Assembly: GCA_020346805.1 (NCBI GenBank) | Contig: CP070790.1 | Coordinates: 3,984,670-3,992,067 of the forward strand | DNA: 7,398 nt | Reading direction: 5' to 3' | From: Planctomycetota bacterium | GTDB taxonomy: Bacteria > Planctomycetota > Phycisphaerae > UBA1845 > PWPN01 | Shown here: positions 1 to 5,710 of the stretch, one piece after another | How the letters are laid out: every line of letters starts with the position of its first letter | Numbering within the stretch: position 1 is the stretch's first letter | Translations under genes and position numbers: made by a program | The notes under the pieces: model-generated | The model's input: the letters and a program-made list of their open reading frames with translations, nothing else | The model's database searches: none | What the model was told of the DNA's origin: nothing

Positions 1-222
1 AAGGTCATCTTTGTAAGCGGTTCCACTTCGCCCGAGACTTCCGAAGAACCGGAACAAAAGGCGGAGGCCAATTCGCCCACTACCCAGCCCACCGCCAGTT
101 CGACTACTCAACCGGCCGACAGTCATAGCTCGCAGGTTTCCGCCCCGCCCATACCTCACCGGATCGATCCGGAGCCCCTGCGCCGGGAAATGAGTATTAC
201 TGCATCACATTTTCCGGAATGA
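1..222 (+). CDS. C-terminal fragment of an unidentified protein with a Ser/Thr/Pro/Glu-rich tail
   Basis: The first frame is open from base 1 to a TGA at 220-222, giving 73 residues; the start lies outside the window. The fragment begins with a short hydrophobic strand (KVIFVSGS). About 45 residues rich in Ser, Thr, Pro, Glu and Gln follow, with no regular secondary structure expected, and it ends with RIDPEPLRREMSITASHFPE. The low-complexity part looks like an inter-domain linker or a disordered tail, as found in secreted, periplasmic or membrane-anchored proteins. No family can be recognised from this end alone. Steady codon use and the lack of stops support coding. No intrinsic terminator follows; the next 26 bases are A+T-rich and run into a promoter-like sequence for the peptidase gene. 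Confidence 0.6.
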   Translation, partial: KVIFVSGSTSPETSEEPEQKAEANSPTTQPTASSTTQPADSHSSQVSAPPIPHRIDPEPLRREMSITASHFPE

Positions 223-248
223 CCATTTTATTTCATCAATCAAAACAT

Positions 249-276
249 TTGCAATTGCCCGTTCCCTGCCGATAAT
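249..276 (+). promoter_or_regulatory. Candidate sigma-70 promoter for the M3 peptidase gene
   Basis: TTGCAA (249-254) and GATAAT (271-276) are separated by 16 bp and match 4/6 and 5/6 of the -35 and -10 consensus. They lie in the short spacer after the upstream stop codon. Transcription would begin near 283, leaving an 80-nt leader to the ATG at 363 or a 206-nt leader to the ATG at 489. This is pattern matching only. Confidence 0.35.
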
Positions 277-313
277 TGTCGCTGATGTGATATGCGTTTA
301 ATTGTTGGGAGCC

Positions 314-345
314 CGCCCAAACACGGGTAATCTGGCTGTTGGGCG
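314..345 (+). promoter_or_regulatory. Weak inverted repeat in the peptidase leader
   Basis: CGCCCAA (314-320) and TTGGGCG (339-345) form a perfect 7-bp stem with an 18-nt loop. It lies between the candidate promoter and the ATG at 363. It would bury the TTG codon at 339, which further argues against a start there. No T-run follows, so it is not a terminator. Confidence 0.25.
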
Positions 346-362
346 AGATGTGGGATCCAAAC

Positions 363-2201
363 ATGCGTTTTCAATATTTAGCGGCATTATATCTGCTTGT
401 TTTGTCTGCTTGTTGTCCGCAGGCGACCTTCTCCAAATATCCCTGCAGTCCCGCCGGTCCAATTAAACCGGATAGTGAGAGAACATCCATGAAAGCAAAT
501 AGCTATAAATTCTATCCCCGACAATTTGTCCCTGTTGATGCTGAAATGGGTGAATGGGATCAGATCGCCCCGCTTTTCAGTAGCCTTGATACCCGCTCGA
601 TCGATACGGTTAAACAATTAGAACAATGGCTGCTCGATCTCAGCGAACTGAACGCCTGCATCTATGAGGAGTTGAGCAAGCGTTATGTGGCCATGACCCG
701 CCATACAGATGACCAGGACAAGGAAAAGGCTTACCTGTTCTTCATCGAGCATATTCTGCCGCAGTGCAAGGTAAAATGGCAAAAACTCCGCGAAAGATAC
801 GTCGCTTCGGCGGCACGCAAGAAACTGCCGCCGGTGCGATACATGGTTTATGATCGTAGTACGGTAAACGCCGTTGGGATTTTCCGCGAGAAAAATATCC
901 CCCTGCAAACCGAGGATGACAAACTCGATCAGAAATACAAAAAGCTCTGTGGGGCCATGACCGTGGAGTACGACGGTAAAGAGCAAACCCTGCAGCAAAT
1001 GGATCTTTACCTGAAAGAACCGGATCGGGCGGTTCGGGAGCAAACCTGGAAACTGGTGACCGACTGCCGACTGGCGGATCGTGAGGTCTTCGACGAGATC
1101 TTCGACAAGATGATCGAGTTACGCACGCAAATTGCCCACAACGCCGGTTTCGACAATTATCGCGATTATGCTTTCAAGGCCCGGGAGCGTTTCGACTATA
1201 CGCCTGCCGACTGTTTCGCCTTTCATGAGGCCATCGAAAGCGTGGTGGTGCCGGCATATAGAGCAATCCAGGAACAGCGGCGTAAGACTCTCGGCGTCGA
1301 TAAACTTCGGCCATGGGACTTGGTAGTCGATCCGTACAATCAGCCTCCGCTTAAACCTTTTAAGAATGCCGATGAACTGTGCCGCAAATGCTCGATCATT
1401 TTTCACAAGCTCGATCCCGAACTCGGTAAACAGTTTGATCTGATGATGGAAGCGGACTGGTTGGATCTCGAAAGTCGAAAAGGCAAGGCCCCCGGAGGTT
1501 ATCAGTCCACTTTCGATGAGACGCGTCATCCGTTTATCTTCATGAATGCGGTTGGGATTCAACGCGACGTGGAAACCCTGCTGCATGAGGCCGGCCACGC
1601 TTTTCATGCCTTCGCCTGCCGGGATGAGCCGCTGGTACAGAATCGCAATTACGGGGCGGAAATAGCTGAAGTGGCATCGATGGGTATGGAACTGCTGGCC
1701 TTTGAGTATCTTGATGCGTTCTACACAGGCCAGGATTTGAGGCGGGCCCGCCGTGAACAATTGGAAAGCGTTATCTGGATCTTTCCCTGGATGGCGACCA
1801 TCGATTCTTTCCAGCACTGGCTTTACACCCATCCCGATCATACTCGCCGGGAACGTACCGAATATTGGCTGTCGCTGATGGATCGTTTCGGCGGCATTGA
1901 GGATTGGAGTGGTTTGGAAACGGCCCGGGAGGCGCGATGGCAGCGGCAATTACATCTGTTCGGATACCCGTTTTATTACATAGAATACGGCATCGCTCAG
2001 ATAGGTGCCCTGCAACTCTGGTATAACTACCGGGCGGACAAAGCCAAGGCCCTCAAACAGTATCGTCAGGCACTGGCCCTCGGCGGCAGCCGATCGCTGC
2101 CCGAACTATGGGAGGCCGCCGGTTTGAAATTCGACTTCAGCCAAGCCACCCTCCGCCCCCTCATCGAGGCCGTTCTGGCGGAACTGAAAACGTTGGAATA
2201 A
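363..2201 (+). CDS. M3-family zinc oligoendopeptidase (PepF-like), possibly with a lipoprotein signal
   Basis: This is a metallopeptidase of family M3 (peptidase_M3, PF01432), of the roughly 570-residue oligoendopeptidase type that cleaves short peptides. Counting from the ATG at 363 (612 residues), the zinc site is HEAGH at 408-412 (zinc ligands H408 and H412, catalytic E409). The third zinc ligand is probably E436 in AEVASM, 28 residues after H408, as in the family. Other family blocks are GKAPGGYQ and FIFMNAVG ahead of the zinc site, and FQHWLYTHP and YYIEYGIAQIGALQLW (from about 538) near the C-terminus. The conserved core begins at YKFYPRQFVP, right after an internal ATG at 489 that would give a typical 570-residue cytosolic enzyme. 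The frame stays open upstream, however. From the ATG at 363 it encodes MR, a hydrophobic run and LSAC (residues 14-17), a good lipobox, followed by a Pro/Ser-rich linker. I chose 363 for that reason; a TTG at 339 and an ATG at 348 are less likely because they put acidic residues in front. Neither candidate start has a strong ribosome binding site. The family call is secure; the start is not. Confidence 0.93.
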   Translation: MRFQYLAALYLLVLSACCPQATFSKYPCSPAGPIKPDSERTSMKANSYKFYPRQFVPVDAEMGEWDQIAPLFSSLDTRSIDTVKQLEQWLLDLSELNACIYEELSKRYVAMTRHTDDQDKEKAYLFFIEHILPQCKVKWQKLRERYVASAARKKLPPVRYMVYDRSTVNAVGIFREKNIPLQTEDDKLDQKYKKLCGAMTVEYDGKEQTLQQMDLYLKEPDRAVREQTWKLVTDCRLADREVFDEIFDKMIELRTQIAHNAGFDNYRDYAFKARERFDYTPADCFAFHEAIESVVVPAYRAIQEQRRKTLGVDKLRPWDLVVDPYNQPPLKPFKNADELCRKCSIIFHKLDPELGKQFDLMMEADWLDLESRKGKAPGGYQSTFDETRHPFIFMNAVGIQRDVETLLHEAGHAFHAFACRDEPLVQNRNYGAEIAEVASMGMELLAFEYLDAFYTGQDLRRARREQLESVIWIFPWMATIDSFQHWLYTHPDHTRRERTEYWLSLMDRFGGIEDWSGLETAREARWQRQLHLFGYPFYYIEYGIAQIGALQLWYNYRADKAKALKQYRQALALGGSRSLPELWEAAGLKFDFSQATLRPLIEAVLAELKTLE

Positions 2202-2265
2202 AGGACCTGCATCATCGTGGTGATTGAATGAATCGTCACGTCTACTGTCAATATGAATCATCACA

Positions 2266-2311
2266 GTGATTATTTTCGTGATAACAAACACTTACATCAC
2301 AAAGTAATCAC
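2266..2311 (+). other. Long hairpin just downstream of the M3 peptidase gene
   Basis: The left arm is 2266-2282 (GTGATTATTTTCGTGAT) and the right arm is 2296-2311 (ATCACAAAGTAATCAC). They pair over 16 positions with one G-U pair and a single bulged C at 2277, around a 13-nt loop. The hairpin begins 64 nt after the stop codon. No T-run follows, so it is not a standard Rho-independent terminator. It could stabilise the 3' end of the peptidase mRNA or be a processing or protein-binding site. An overlapping smaller hairpin (AATCA...TGATT, 2256-2271) could compete with it. Confidence 0.45.
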
Positions 2312-2314
2312 CAA

Positions 2315-2387
2315 AGCCCCATAAACATGTCGCTTCAGGCCATCATCCCCTACAATCCGCAAAATCAACCCATATCGACATGGGGCT
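2315..2387 (+). other. Bulged inverted repeat, possible structured RNA or operator
   Basis: CGACATGGGGCT (2376-2387) can pair with AGCCC (2315-2319) plus CATGTCG (2326-2332), giving 12 bp interrupted by a 6-nt bulge on the left arm. AGCCCCAT (2315-2322) and ATGGGGCT (2380-2387) also form a perfect 8-bp repeat by themselves, so two registers are possible. The enclosed 43 nt are A+C-rich with no obvious fold. The function is unknown; it follows the hairpin at 2266-2311 and precedes a promoter-like sequence. Confidence 0.3.
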
Positions 2388-2404
2388 CTAATAGGTCTAA
2401 ACTT

Positions 2405-2436
2405 TTGTCAAATAAGGACTTGCAGCGTCCTATATA
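2405..2436 (+). promoter_or_regulatory. Possible promoter with internal inverted repeat, upstream of the 34-residue ORF
   Basis: TTGTCA (2405-2410) resembles a -35 box. TATATA (2431-2436) resembles a -10 box, but the 20-bp spacing is longer than usual; shifted -10 candidates such as CTATAT give 19 bp. An inverted repeat, AGGAC (2415-2419) and GTCCT (2427-2431), lies exactly in the spacer, where a repressor or a MerR-type activator of long-spacer promoters could bind. It is about 105 bp upstream of the small ORF. Weak evidence. Confidence 0.25.
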
Positions 2437-2539
2437 CACAAAAGAACGGTTGGTAATTAGGAACGGGCGCTGCCACTTATGATGCTTGGTGATGTACCGG
2501 CTCATGGTGCAGGAGTAATTATGCGCGAGGCTTGAGGTG

Positions 2540-2644
2540 ATGGCAGAGGTCTACACCCACGTCTATAGTCAAGTCAGAGATTTCTTTGCCCGCAAGGCCA
2601 AGATCGTCATTTTGGCCATCTTGATCTATATCGCCATGTGCTGA
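2540..2644 (+). CDS. Putative 34-residue single-pass membrane microprotein
   Basis: The ORF runs from ATG 2540 to TGA 2642-2644. The peptide has a polar N-terminus (MAEVYTHVYSQVRDFF), a basic patch (ARKAK) and a strongly hydrophobic C-terminal run (IVILAILIYIAMC), as expected for a small inner-membrane protein. An intrinsic terminator begins 17 nt after the stop, which supports a dedicated transcript. The start is awkward: GAGG (2534-2537) is only 2 nt from the ATG. By contrast, an ideal AGGAG (2511-2515) sits 5 nt before another ATG at 2521, which reads only MREA and then TGA in the frame one base off. The gene may therefore be coupled to that mini-ORF, use a +1 shift at GCTTGA, or carry a one-base lesion. 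GTG 2537 is an alternative in-frame start. No family is recognised. Confidence 0.4.
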   Translation: MAEVYTHVYSQVRDFFARKAKIVILAILIYIAMC

Positions 2645-2661
2645 TCATAAACAATTGGTTG

Positions 2662-2689
2662 TCGGTCAGAATTTTGACCGATTTTTTTT
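2662..2689 (+). terminator. Intrinsic terminator after the microprotein ORF
   Basis: TCGGTCA (2662-2668) pairs perfectly with TGACCGA (2675-2681) across a 6-nt loop and is followed by eight T residues (2682-2689). This is a textbook Rho-independent terminator on the plus strand. It shows that a transcript ends here, 18 nt after the 34-residue ORF and 460 nt after the peptidase stop codon. Confidence 0.85.
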
Positions 2690-3216
2690 GCGCATAACTC
2701 GATCCGGTATTTATCAATAAAGTAGTAATACGAATCGTATTTCGAACCAGGGCGAAGAAAGTGAGTCAGGCTCATTTTTCGTATGGAAAAGTGTGCCAGC
2801 CCCCGCGCTGATTCGAAGTATCATCAGTAGTAATAGGCAGCAAACAGTCAACAAGTCGGGGCAAGAATGACCAAGCGTCCAGTTAAGGTGGCACTGTATT
2901 CCACCGACAAGATATGCTGCTGTTACTTGTTTTATATCAAGCAATTACGATATTTGTTGGGTGACGGTGGGTTCGTTTGGTATCTTTTGTTGATCCGCCA
3001 TGGCACCAATTACAAAGTCGAATCATCGAAACATTGATATTTGTTGTATGCAACCCGCGATAATAAAGAGTCTCTCTGACGGTCAGGCTACTGCTTAAAA
3101 CATGCCTGCGCAAAGACATAATCATGCCATCAAACCTCATTTCGCCCCATTGCCAAGGAGAGGAATTACTATTCAGATGTTAAAGAACTCCATAAGTTAA
3201 AACACAACTAGCGTTC
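2690..3216. other. Gene-free spacer with scattered palindromes
   Basis: No convincing coding region is seen on either strand: the longest open frames (2714-2944 and 2937-3140, minus) have no ribosome binding site, signal sequence or recognisable motif. Small structures are present: the perfect odd palindrome AATACGA-A-TCGTATT (2727-2741), a hairpin pairing 2753-2765 with 2771-2781, GGTGG/CCACC (2887-2905) and CTGAC-G-GTCAG (3076-3086). A strong AAGGAGAGG (3155-3163) has no start codon at a suitable distance. The region could be an eroded gene or an unrecognised regulatory or RNA-coding segment. Confidence 0.4.
2727..2741. repeat. 15-bp perfect odd palindrome (possible operator)
   Basis: AATACGA and TCGTATT flank a single central A. 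The dyad suits a dimeric DNA-binding regulator, but no promoter or gene is evident immediately next to it. Confidence 0.3.
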
Positions 3217-3305
3217 CCTTTGACTTTTCAGACGTGGAACACCGCGTGTATTGGCCCGCCGCGGTAAATCCTGAAATGTCAAAGGTTCTGCTAAGAAAAG
3301 TCAAA
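3217..3305 (+). promoter_or_regulatory. Switch-like inverted and direct repeat upstream of the RDD gene
   Basis: The left arm, 3217-3231 (CCTTTGACTTTTCAG), pairs with 3271-3285 (CTGAAATGTCAAAGG) at 14 of 15 positions, with one T-T mismatch. Nested inside is a perfect 6-bp stem ACCGCG/CGCGGT (3241-3246, 3260-3265). The same left arm (3219-3229) also pairs perfectly over 11 bp with GAAAAGTCAAA at 3295-3305. The two right arms (3273-3283 and 3295-3305) are thus an 11-bp direct repeat with one mismatch and a 22-bp period, two helical turns. This is either an RNA with two mutually exclusive folds or three copies of a DNA-binding site. It lies about 105-190 bp ahead of the RDD start codon. No T-run follows either stem. 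It is not a riboswitch class that I recognise. Confidence 0.5.
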
Positions 3306-3322
3306 ACATTAAAAAAACAAAA

Positions 3323-3348
3323 CTTCAAATAATTTGAAGAGTTATATT
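3323..3348 (+). promoter_or_regulatory. 17-bp palindrome next to a -10-like box, RDD gene promoter region
   Basis: CTTCAAAT (3323-3330) and ATTTGAAG (3332-3339) form a perfect palindrome about a central A. TATATT (3343-3348) follows 3 bp later and matches 5/6 of a -10 box. No good -35 is visible at the right distance, so the promoter may need an activator or be blocked by one bound to the palindrome. The RDD start codon is 61 bp downstream. Confidence 0.35.
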
Positions 3349-3409
3349 AGGTGGTTGCGGTGGGCCTGTGATCTGCCTTACACTGCCCCATGAAATTTAA
3401 TGGTGGCCT

Positions 3410-3946
3410 ATGAGCGTGAAAGTTGGTCCAGTTTACGAGACCAAGGATTATGCTGGCTTTTTTCGCCGGTCTTCGGCCATTGTGATCGATCTTTTCTTTT
3501 TGTTGGTTTTATACGATGTTGTTGTCTGGGGATGGTATTATTTTGCCCCAACGGTGCTGGTTACCCAAAAATCATACATATGGATCGACATCGGTTGGAT
3601 TATTATAAGCTTTATTTATCTCATCGGTTTGCGATTTAGCGTCAAGGGCACCCTCGGATACCGCATCATGCGTATTCGCTATGCATATATACTCTGGGAG
3701 CAGCCAACGCTACTAACTATTGCCTTTCGTTCTTTAGCAGCGGTGGTGTTGCTGCTATTTTTTGCTCTAGATCACATCTGGATTCTATTTGATAAACGAA
3801 AACAAGCCTGGCATGATAAGTTGAGCGGCTTCTATGTGGTCAAGCGTAAGGCTCAGCCGATAGGAGAGCAAGAGGTTGTCCAACGTGTGATTAATTTTAT
3901 GATGCTTTCTTTTGTTGTATGGGAACCTGCGGATGATAAAGGTTGA
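3410..3946 (+). CDS. RDD family membrane protein
   Basis: This is a 178-residue integral membrane protein of the RDD family (PF06271). The N-terminal motif YAGFFRRSSAIVIDLFF holds the defining Arg (R19/R20) and Asp (D27) at the start of the first membrane segment (about 24-45). A second segment lies at about 57-75. The amphipathic link KGTLGYRIMRIR (79-90) is the usual family feature, the third segment is at about 108-127, and the family-type closing block FDKRKQAWHDKLSGFYVV runs from 127 to 144. The last 34 residues are an extra, partly hydrophobic tail. The family's function is mostly unknown; individual members have been linked to ion transport, so a transport or membrane-stress role is only a guess. 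ATG 3410 is the only possible start, because an in-frame TAA precedes it at 3398; GGTGG at 3402-3406 is a weak, close ribosome binding site. The kinase gene starts 70 bp later, so co-transcription is possible. Confidence 0.85.
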   Translation: MSVKVGPVYETKDYAGFFRRSSAIVIDLFFLLVLYDVVVWGWYYFAPTVLVTQKSYIWIDIGWIIISFIYLIGLRFSVKGTLGYRIMRIRYAYILWEQPTLLTIAFRSLAAVVLLLFFALDHIWILFDKRKQAWHDKLSGFYVVKRKAQPIGEQEVVQRVINFMMLSFVVWEPADDKG

Positions 3947-4016
3947 TTACCAGCATAAAATGTCCCGGGTGGATGGTTGACGCTGAGTTATTGGTTAGGA
4001 CAGGATGTAGTTACCT

Positions 4017-4925
4017 ATGGAAGATATGGCGGATACGATTGTGGTAGGCTTGGGTGAGGTGTTGTGGGATTGTTTTGCCGATGCTCGTAAACCGGGAGGT
4101 GCACCGGCCAACGTGGCCTTTCACGCCCAACAACTGGGGCATCGAGGGGTGGTCTGTTCGCGAGTCGGCGACGATGAACTGGGGCACGAACTGGTGGACC
4201 ATATTGCCTCCTGCGGTTTGGATGTCGGCTACATCCAGCGCGACACCGACAAGAAGACCGGCTACGTCACCGTCGACACATCCAATCCCGCCCGGCCGGT
4301 GTTCACCATTCATGAGGACGTGGCCTGGGATCATATTGAATTTGACGAGAGGCTCGAACGATTGATGAAGGAGGCGTCGGCGGTATGCTTCGGAACCCTG
4401 GCCCAACGCAATCCCGCCAGCCGCGAGACTATTGCTAGCTGTTTAAAGGCCGCAAATCATGCATTTATCGTCTACGATGTGAATATCAGGCAATCATGGT
4501 ATCGGCACGATTGGATAGAAGATTCCCTGCTGGCCTCGCATGTAGCAAAGCTCAATATAGATGAGATCGAGGTGCTCGATAAGGCTTTGCAGATTGGTTC
4601 GGTTGAACCGCCGGCTTTTGCCGACGCCCTGCAGCAGCGCTATGACGTCGATATGGTGTGTATTACCCGGGCCGAGGACGGCTGCATACTGATAGTAGGC
4701 GGTGAGTATGTTGAGGCGCCGGGGATCGAAGTTGAGGTATCTGATGCCGTTGGTGCAGGCGACGCCTTTACCGCAGCCTTGATATCGGCCCGCTTGCGTG
4801 ACTGGTCTCTAAAAACCACTGCCGATTTTGCCAACCGCGTCGGGGCCCTGGTGGCGGGTCAGTCGGGGGCCATGCCTCCCCTGGCCGACGAATTTGAAGC
4901 AATAGTGTCACAAGTGCAGCAATAG
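4017..4925 (+). CDS. PfkB-family carbohydrate kinase (fructokinase-like)
   Basis: This is a 302-residue ribokinase/PfkB-fold enzyme that transfers phosphate from ATP to a sugar or nucleoside hydroxyl in the cytosol. The first PfkB signature is GGAPANVAFHAQQLG (27-41), followed by SRVGDDELG (48-56). YDVNIR (153-158) is typical of fructokinase-like members, and KLNIDE (178-183) matches the K-x-N-x-x-E motif. The second signature, DAVGAGDAF (243-251), forms the anion hole, with D249 as the catalytic base. The length is normal and the fold looks complete. Substrate cannot be fixed from sequence; fructose is the best guess from GLGEVLWDCF and DVNIR, with other ketoses or nucleosides possible. AGGA (4002-4005) is 11 nt from ATG 4017; a second ATG at 4026 (MADTIVVG) sits just before the first strand and could be the true start. 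Neither transporter nor hydrolase is adjacent to suggest the sugar. Confidence 0.92.
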   Translation: MEDMADTIVVGLGEVLWDCFADARKPGGAPANVAFHAQQLGHRGVVCSRVGDDELGHELVDHIASCGLDVGYIQRDTDKKTGYVTVDTSNPARPVFTIHEDVAWDHIEFDERLERLMKEASAVCFGTLAQRNPASRETIASCLKAANHAFIVYDVNIRQSWYRHDWIEDSLLASHVAKLNIDEIEVLDKALQIGSVEPPAFADALQQRYDVDMVCITRAEDGCILIVGGEYVEAPGIEVEVSDAVGAGDAFTAALISARLRDWSLKTTADFANRVGALVAGQSGAMPPLADEFEAIVSQVQQ

Positions 4926-5001
4926 CGTTTTGGTGTTAATTAGCAGAGTTTATCAGGGGTTTGTGGATTTCTTAACGGCCCTGCGATGGGTATAACCGAT
5001 A

Positions 5002-5007
5002 TATAAT
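5002..5007 (+). promoter_or_regulatory. Perfect TATAAT -10 box upstream of the small secreted protein
   Basis: TATAAT at 5002-5007 lies in an A+T-rich stretch 77 bp after the kinase stop; a second near-match, TATAAC, is at 4991-4996. No TTGACA-like box is found 16-18 bp upstream of either, so this is a partial promoter at best. A transcript from here would carry a leader of about 120 nt ahead of ATG 5136. Confidence 0.3.
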
Positions 5008-5070
5008 CTTGTTCCTCTGGAACTTTGGCCCATACTCGTTTATGCTATTTACCCGGCACAATGATAAGAT

Positions 5071-5113
5071 GGGTGTCTTTTTCGACCGGGATGGGCATAA
5101 GTGGCGGACACCC
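5071..5113 (+). other. Leader hairpin ahead of the small secreted protein gene
   Basis: GGGTGTC (5071-5077) and GACACCC (5107-5113) form a perfect 7-bp, G+C-rich stem enclosing 29 nt. It ends 9 nt before the Shine-Dalgarno sequence of the 61-residue gene, so it could influence translation. No known riboswitch class is recognised. Confidence 0.3.
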
Positions 5114-5122
5114 GATTGCTTT

Positions 5123-5129
5123 AAAGGAG
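5123..5129 (+). promoter_or_regulatory. Strong Shine-Dalgarno sequence for the 61-residue gene
   Basis: AAAGGAG ends 6 nt before ATG 5136. It is the best ribosome binding site in the window for any annotated gene and decides in favour of this frame over the longer overlapping open frame at 5009-5425. Confidence 0.7.
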
Positions 5130-5135
5130 TTATAG

Positions 5136-5321
5136 ATGCGTTCGAGGATTGTGAAAAAATGGTTGGCGTTTATTGCGACGGGCTCGTTCTTGTTCCAGAC
5201 CGCCGGTGCCTGCGACACGACCCAGCTTTCAAGTCTGGTTGCAACCAGTGCCCAGAGCTTTATCGGCAGCGTGGTCAGTCTCTACGTGGATGCGGCGGTC
5301 ACCTCGTTACTGAATACCTGA
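5136..5321 (+). CDS. Small exported protein or lipoprotein, 61 residues
   Basis: The first 26 residues form a clear export signal: a basic N-region (MRSRIVKK), a hydrophobic core (WLAFIATGSFLFQTAG) and a cleavage region AGA-C. This fits signal peptidase I after A25, or an imperfect lipobox with C26 as the lipidated residue. The mature part is only about 36 residues (CDTTQLSSLVATSAQ...), rich in Ser, Val, Ala and Leu with alternating hydrophobics, suggesting an amphipathic helix. Small proteins of this style, with an FQ...GC-type signal, are familiar to me from planctomycete genomes, but I cannot name a family. The Shine-Dalgarno is excellent. No terminator is seen within 100 bp downstream. 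The gene stands alone, 210 bp after the kinase. The function is unknown. Confidence 0.65.
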   Translation: MRSRIVKKWLAFIATGSFLFQTAGACDTTQLSSLVATSAQSFIGSVVSLYVDAAVTSLLNT

Positions 5322-5667
5322 TTAGGTGTTATCAGGCGGCAAGACATCGGTTCGTCCTTAAGGGTCACAATTGGCGTCAAATCAGGGATGAATCGATGTT
5401 TGCATGCGCCGGGAGGGTTTATTAGTGACAATTGGAGGCATGAGGCCGATCTACTCACCTTCTGCCGATGGTTTCGGCCGGGGCCGGATTTAACAGGGGC
5501 ATATGCGGTACCTTAAACCACCGGCCGTCGGTTCCGGACGCACAGTCGTTAAGCAGGACCGTAATGATGGGCCGAATACCCTGACGACAACCCGCCAACC
5601 CATCCCCATCCCCTTCTGTGGAACCCAGAATAAAGGTCAAGATCAAGGCTCTTGGTGCCGCAATCTT

Positions 5668-5689
5668 TGTTGCCCAATCACGGGCAATA
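5668..5689 (+). other. Hairpin with 8-bp arms
   Basis: TGTTGCCC (5668-5675) pairs with GGGCAATA (5682-5689), with one G-U pair and a 6-nt loop. The following bases (TTTACC) do not make a proper T-run, so this is at most a weak terminator for the upstream small gene. Confidence 0.3.
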
Positions 5690-5710
5690 TTTACCAATAA
5701 AAAACTTAAA

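Noticed and set aside
1119..1949. 276-codon minus-strand open frame inside the peptidase gene
   Set aside because: It is antisense to conserved M3 peptidase sequence, including the zinc site, and the product shows no family features.
2735..2750. TTCGAACC suggestive of a minus-strand tRNA T-loop
   Set aside because: The flanking bases do not form a 5-bp T-stem, and no acceptor or anticodon arms can be drawn.
3155..3201. AAGGAGAGG followed by a 7-codon ATG ORF (3178)
   Set aside because: The spacing of 14 nt is too long and the ORF is only 7 codons; noted only as an orphan Shine-Dalgarno.
3977..4006. TTGACG with CAGGAT at 18 bp as a kinase promoter
   Set aside because: The -10 matches only 3/6, and the AGGA inside it more likely serves as part of the ribosome binding site; the kinase may instead be read from the RDD promoter.
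5009..5425. 138-codon plus-strand open frame beginning with TTG
   Set aside because: It overlaps the 61-residue gene, which has a far better ribosome binding site and a signal peptide. The product is rich in Cys, Arg and His with no recognisable motif, and there is no Shine-Dalgarno before the TTG.
5425..5493. 22-codon ORF (GTG start) with GGGAGG at 5411-5416, 7 nt upstream
   Set aside because: The ribosome site spacing is good, but the peptide is very short, has no signal or membrane segment, and no promoter or terminator frames it. Conservation data would be needed.
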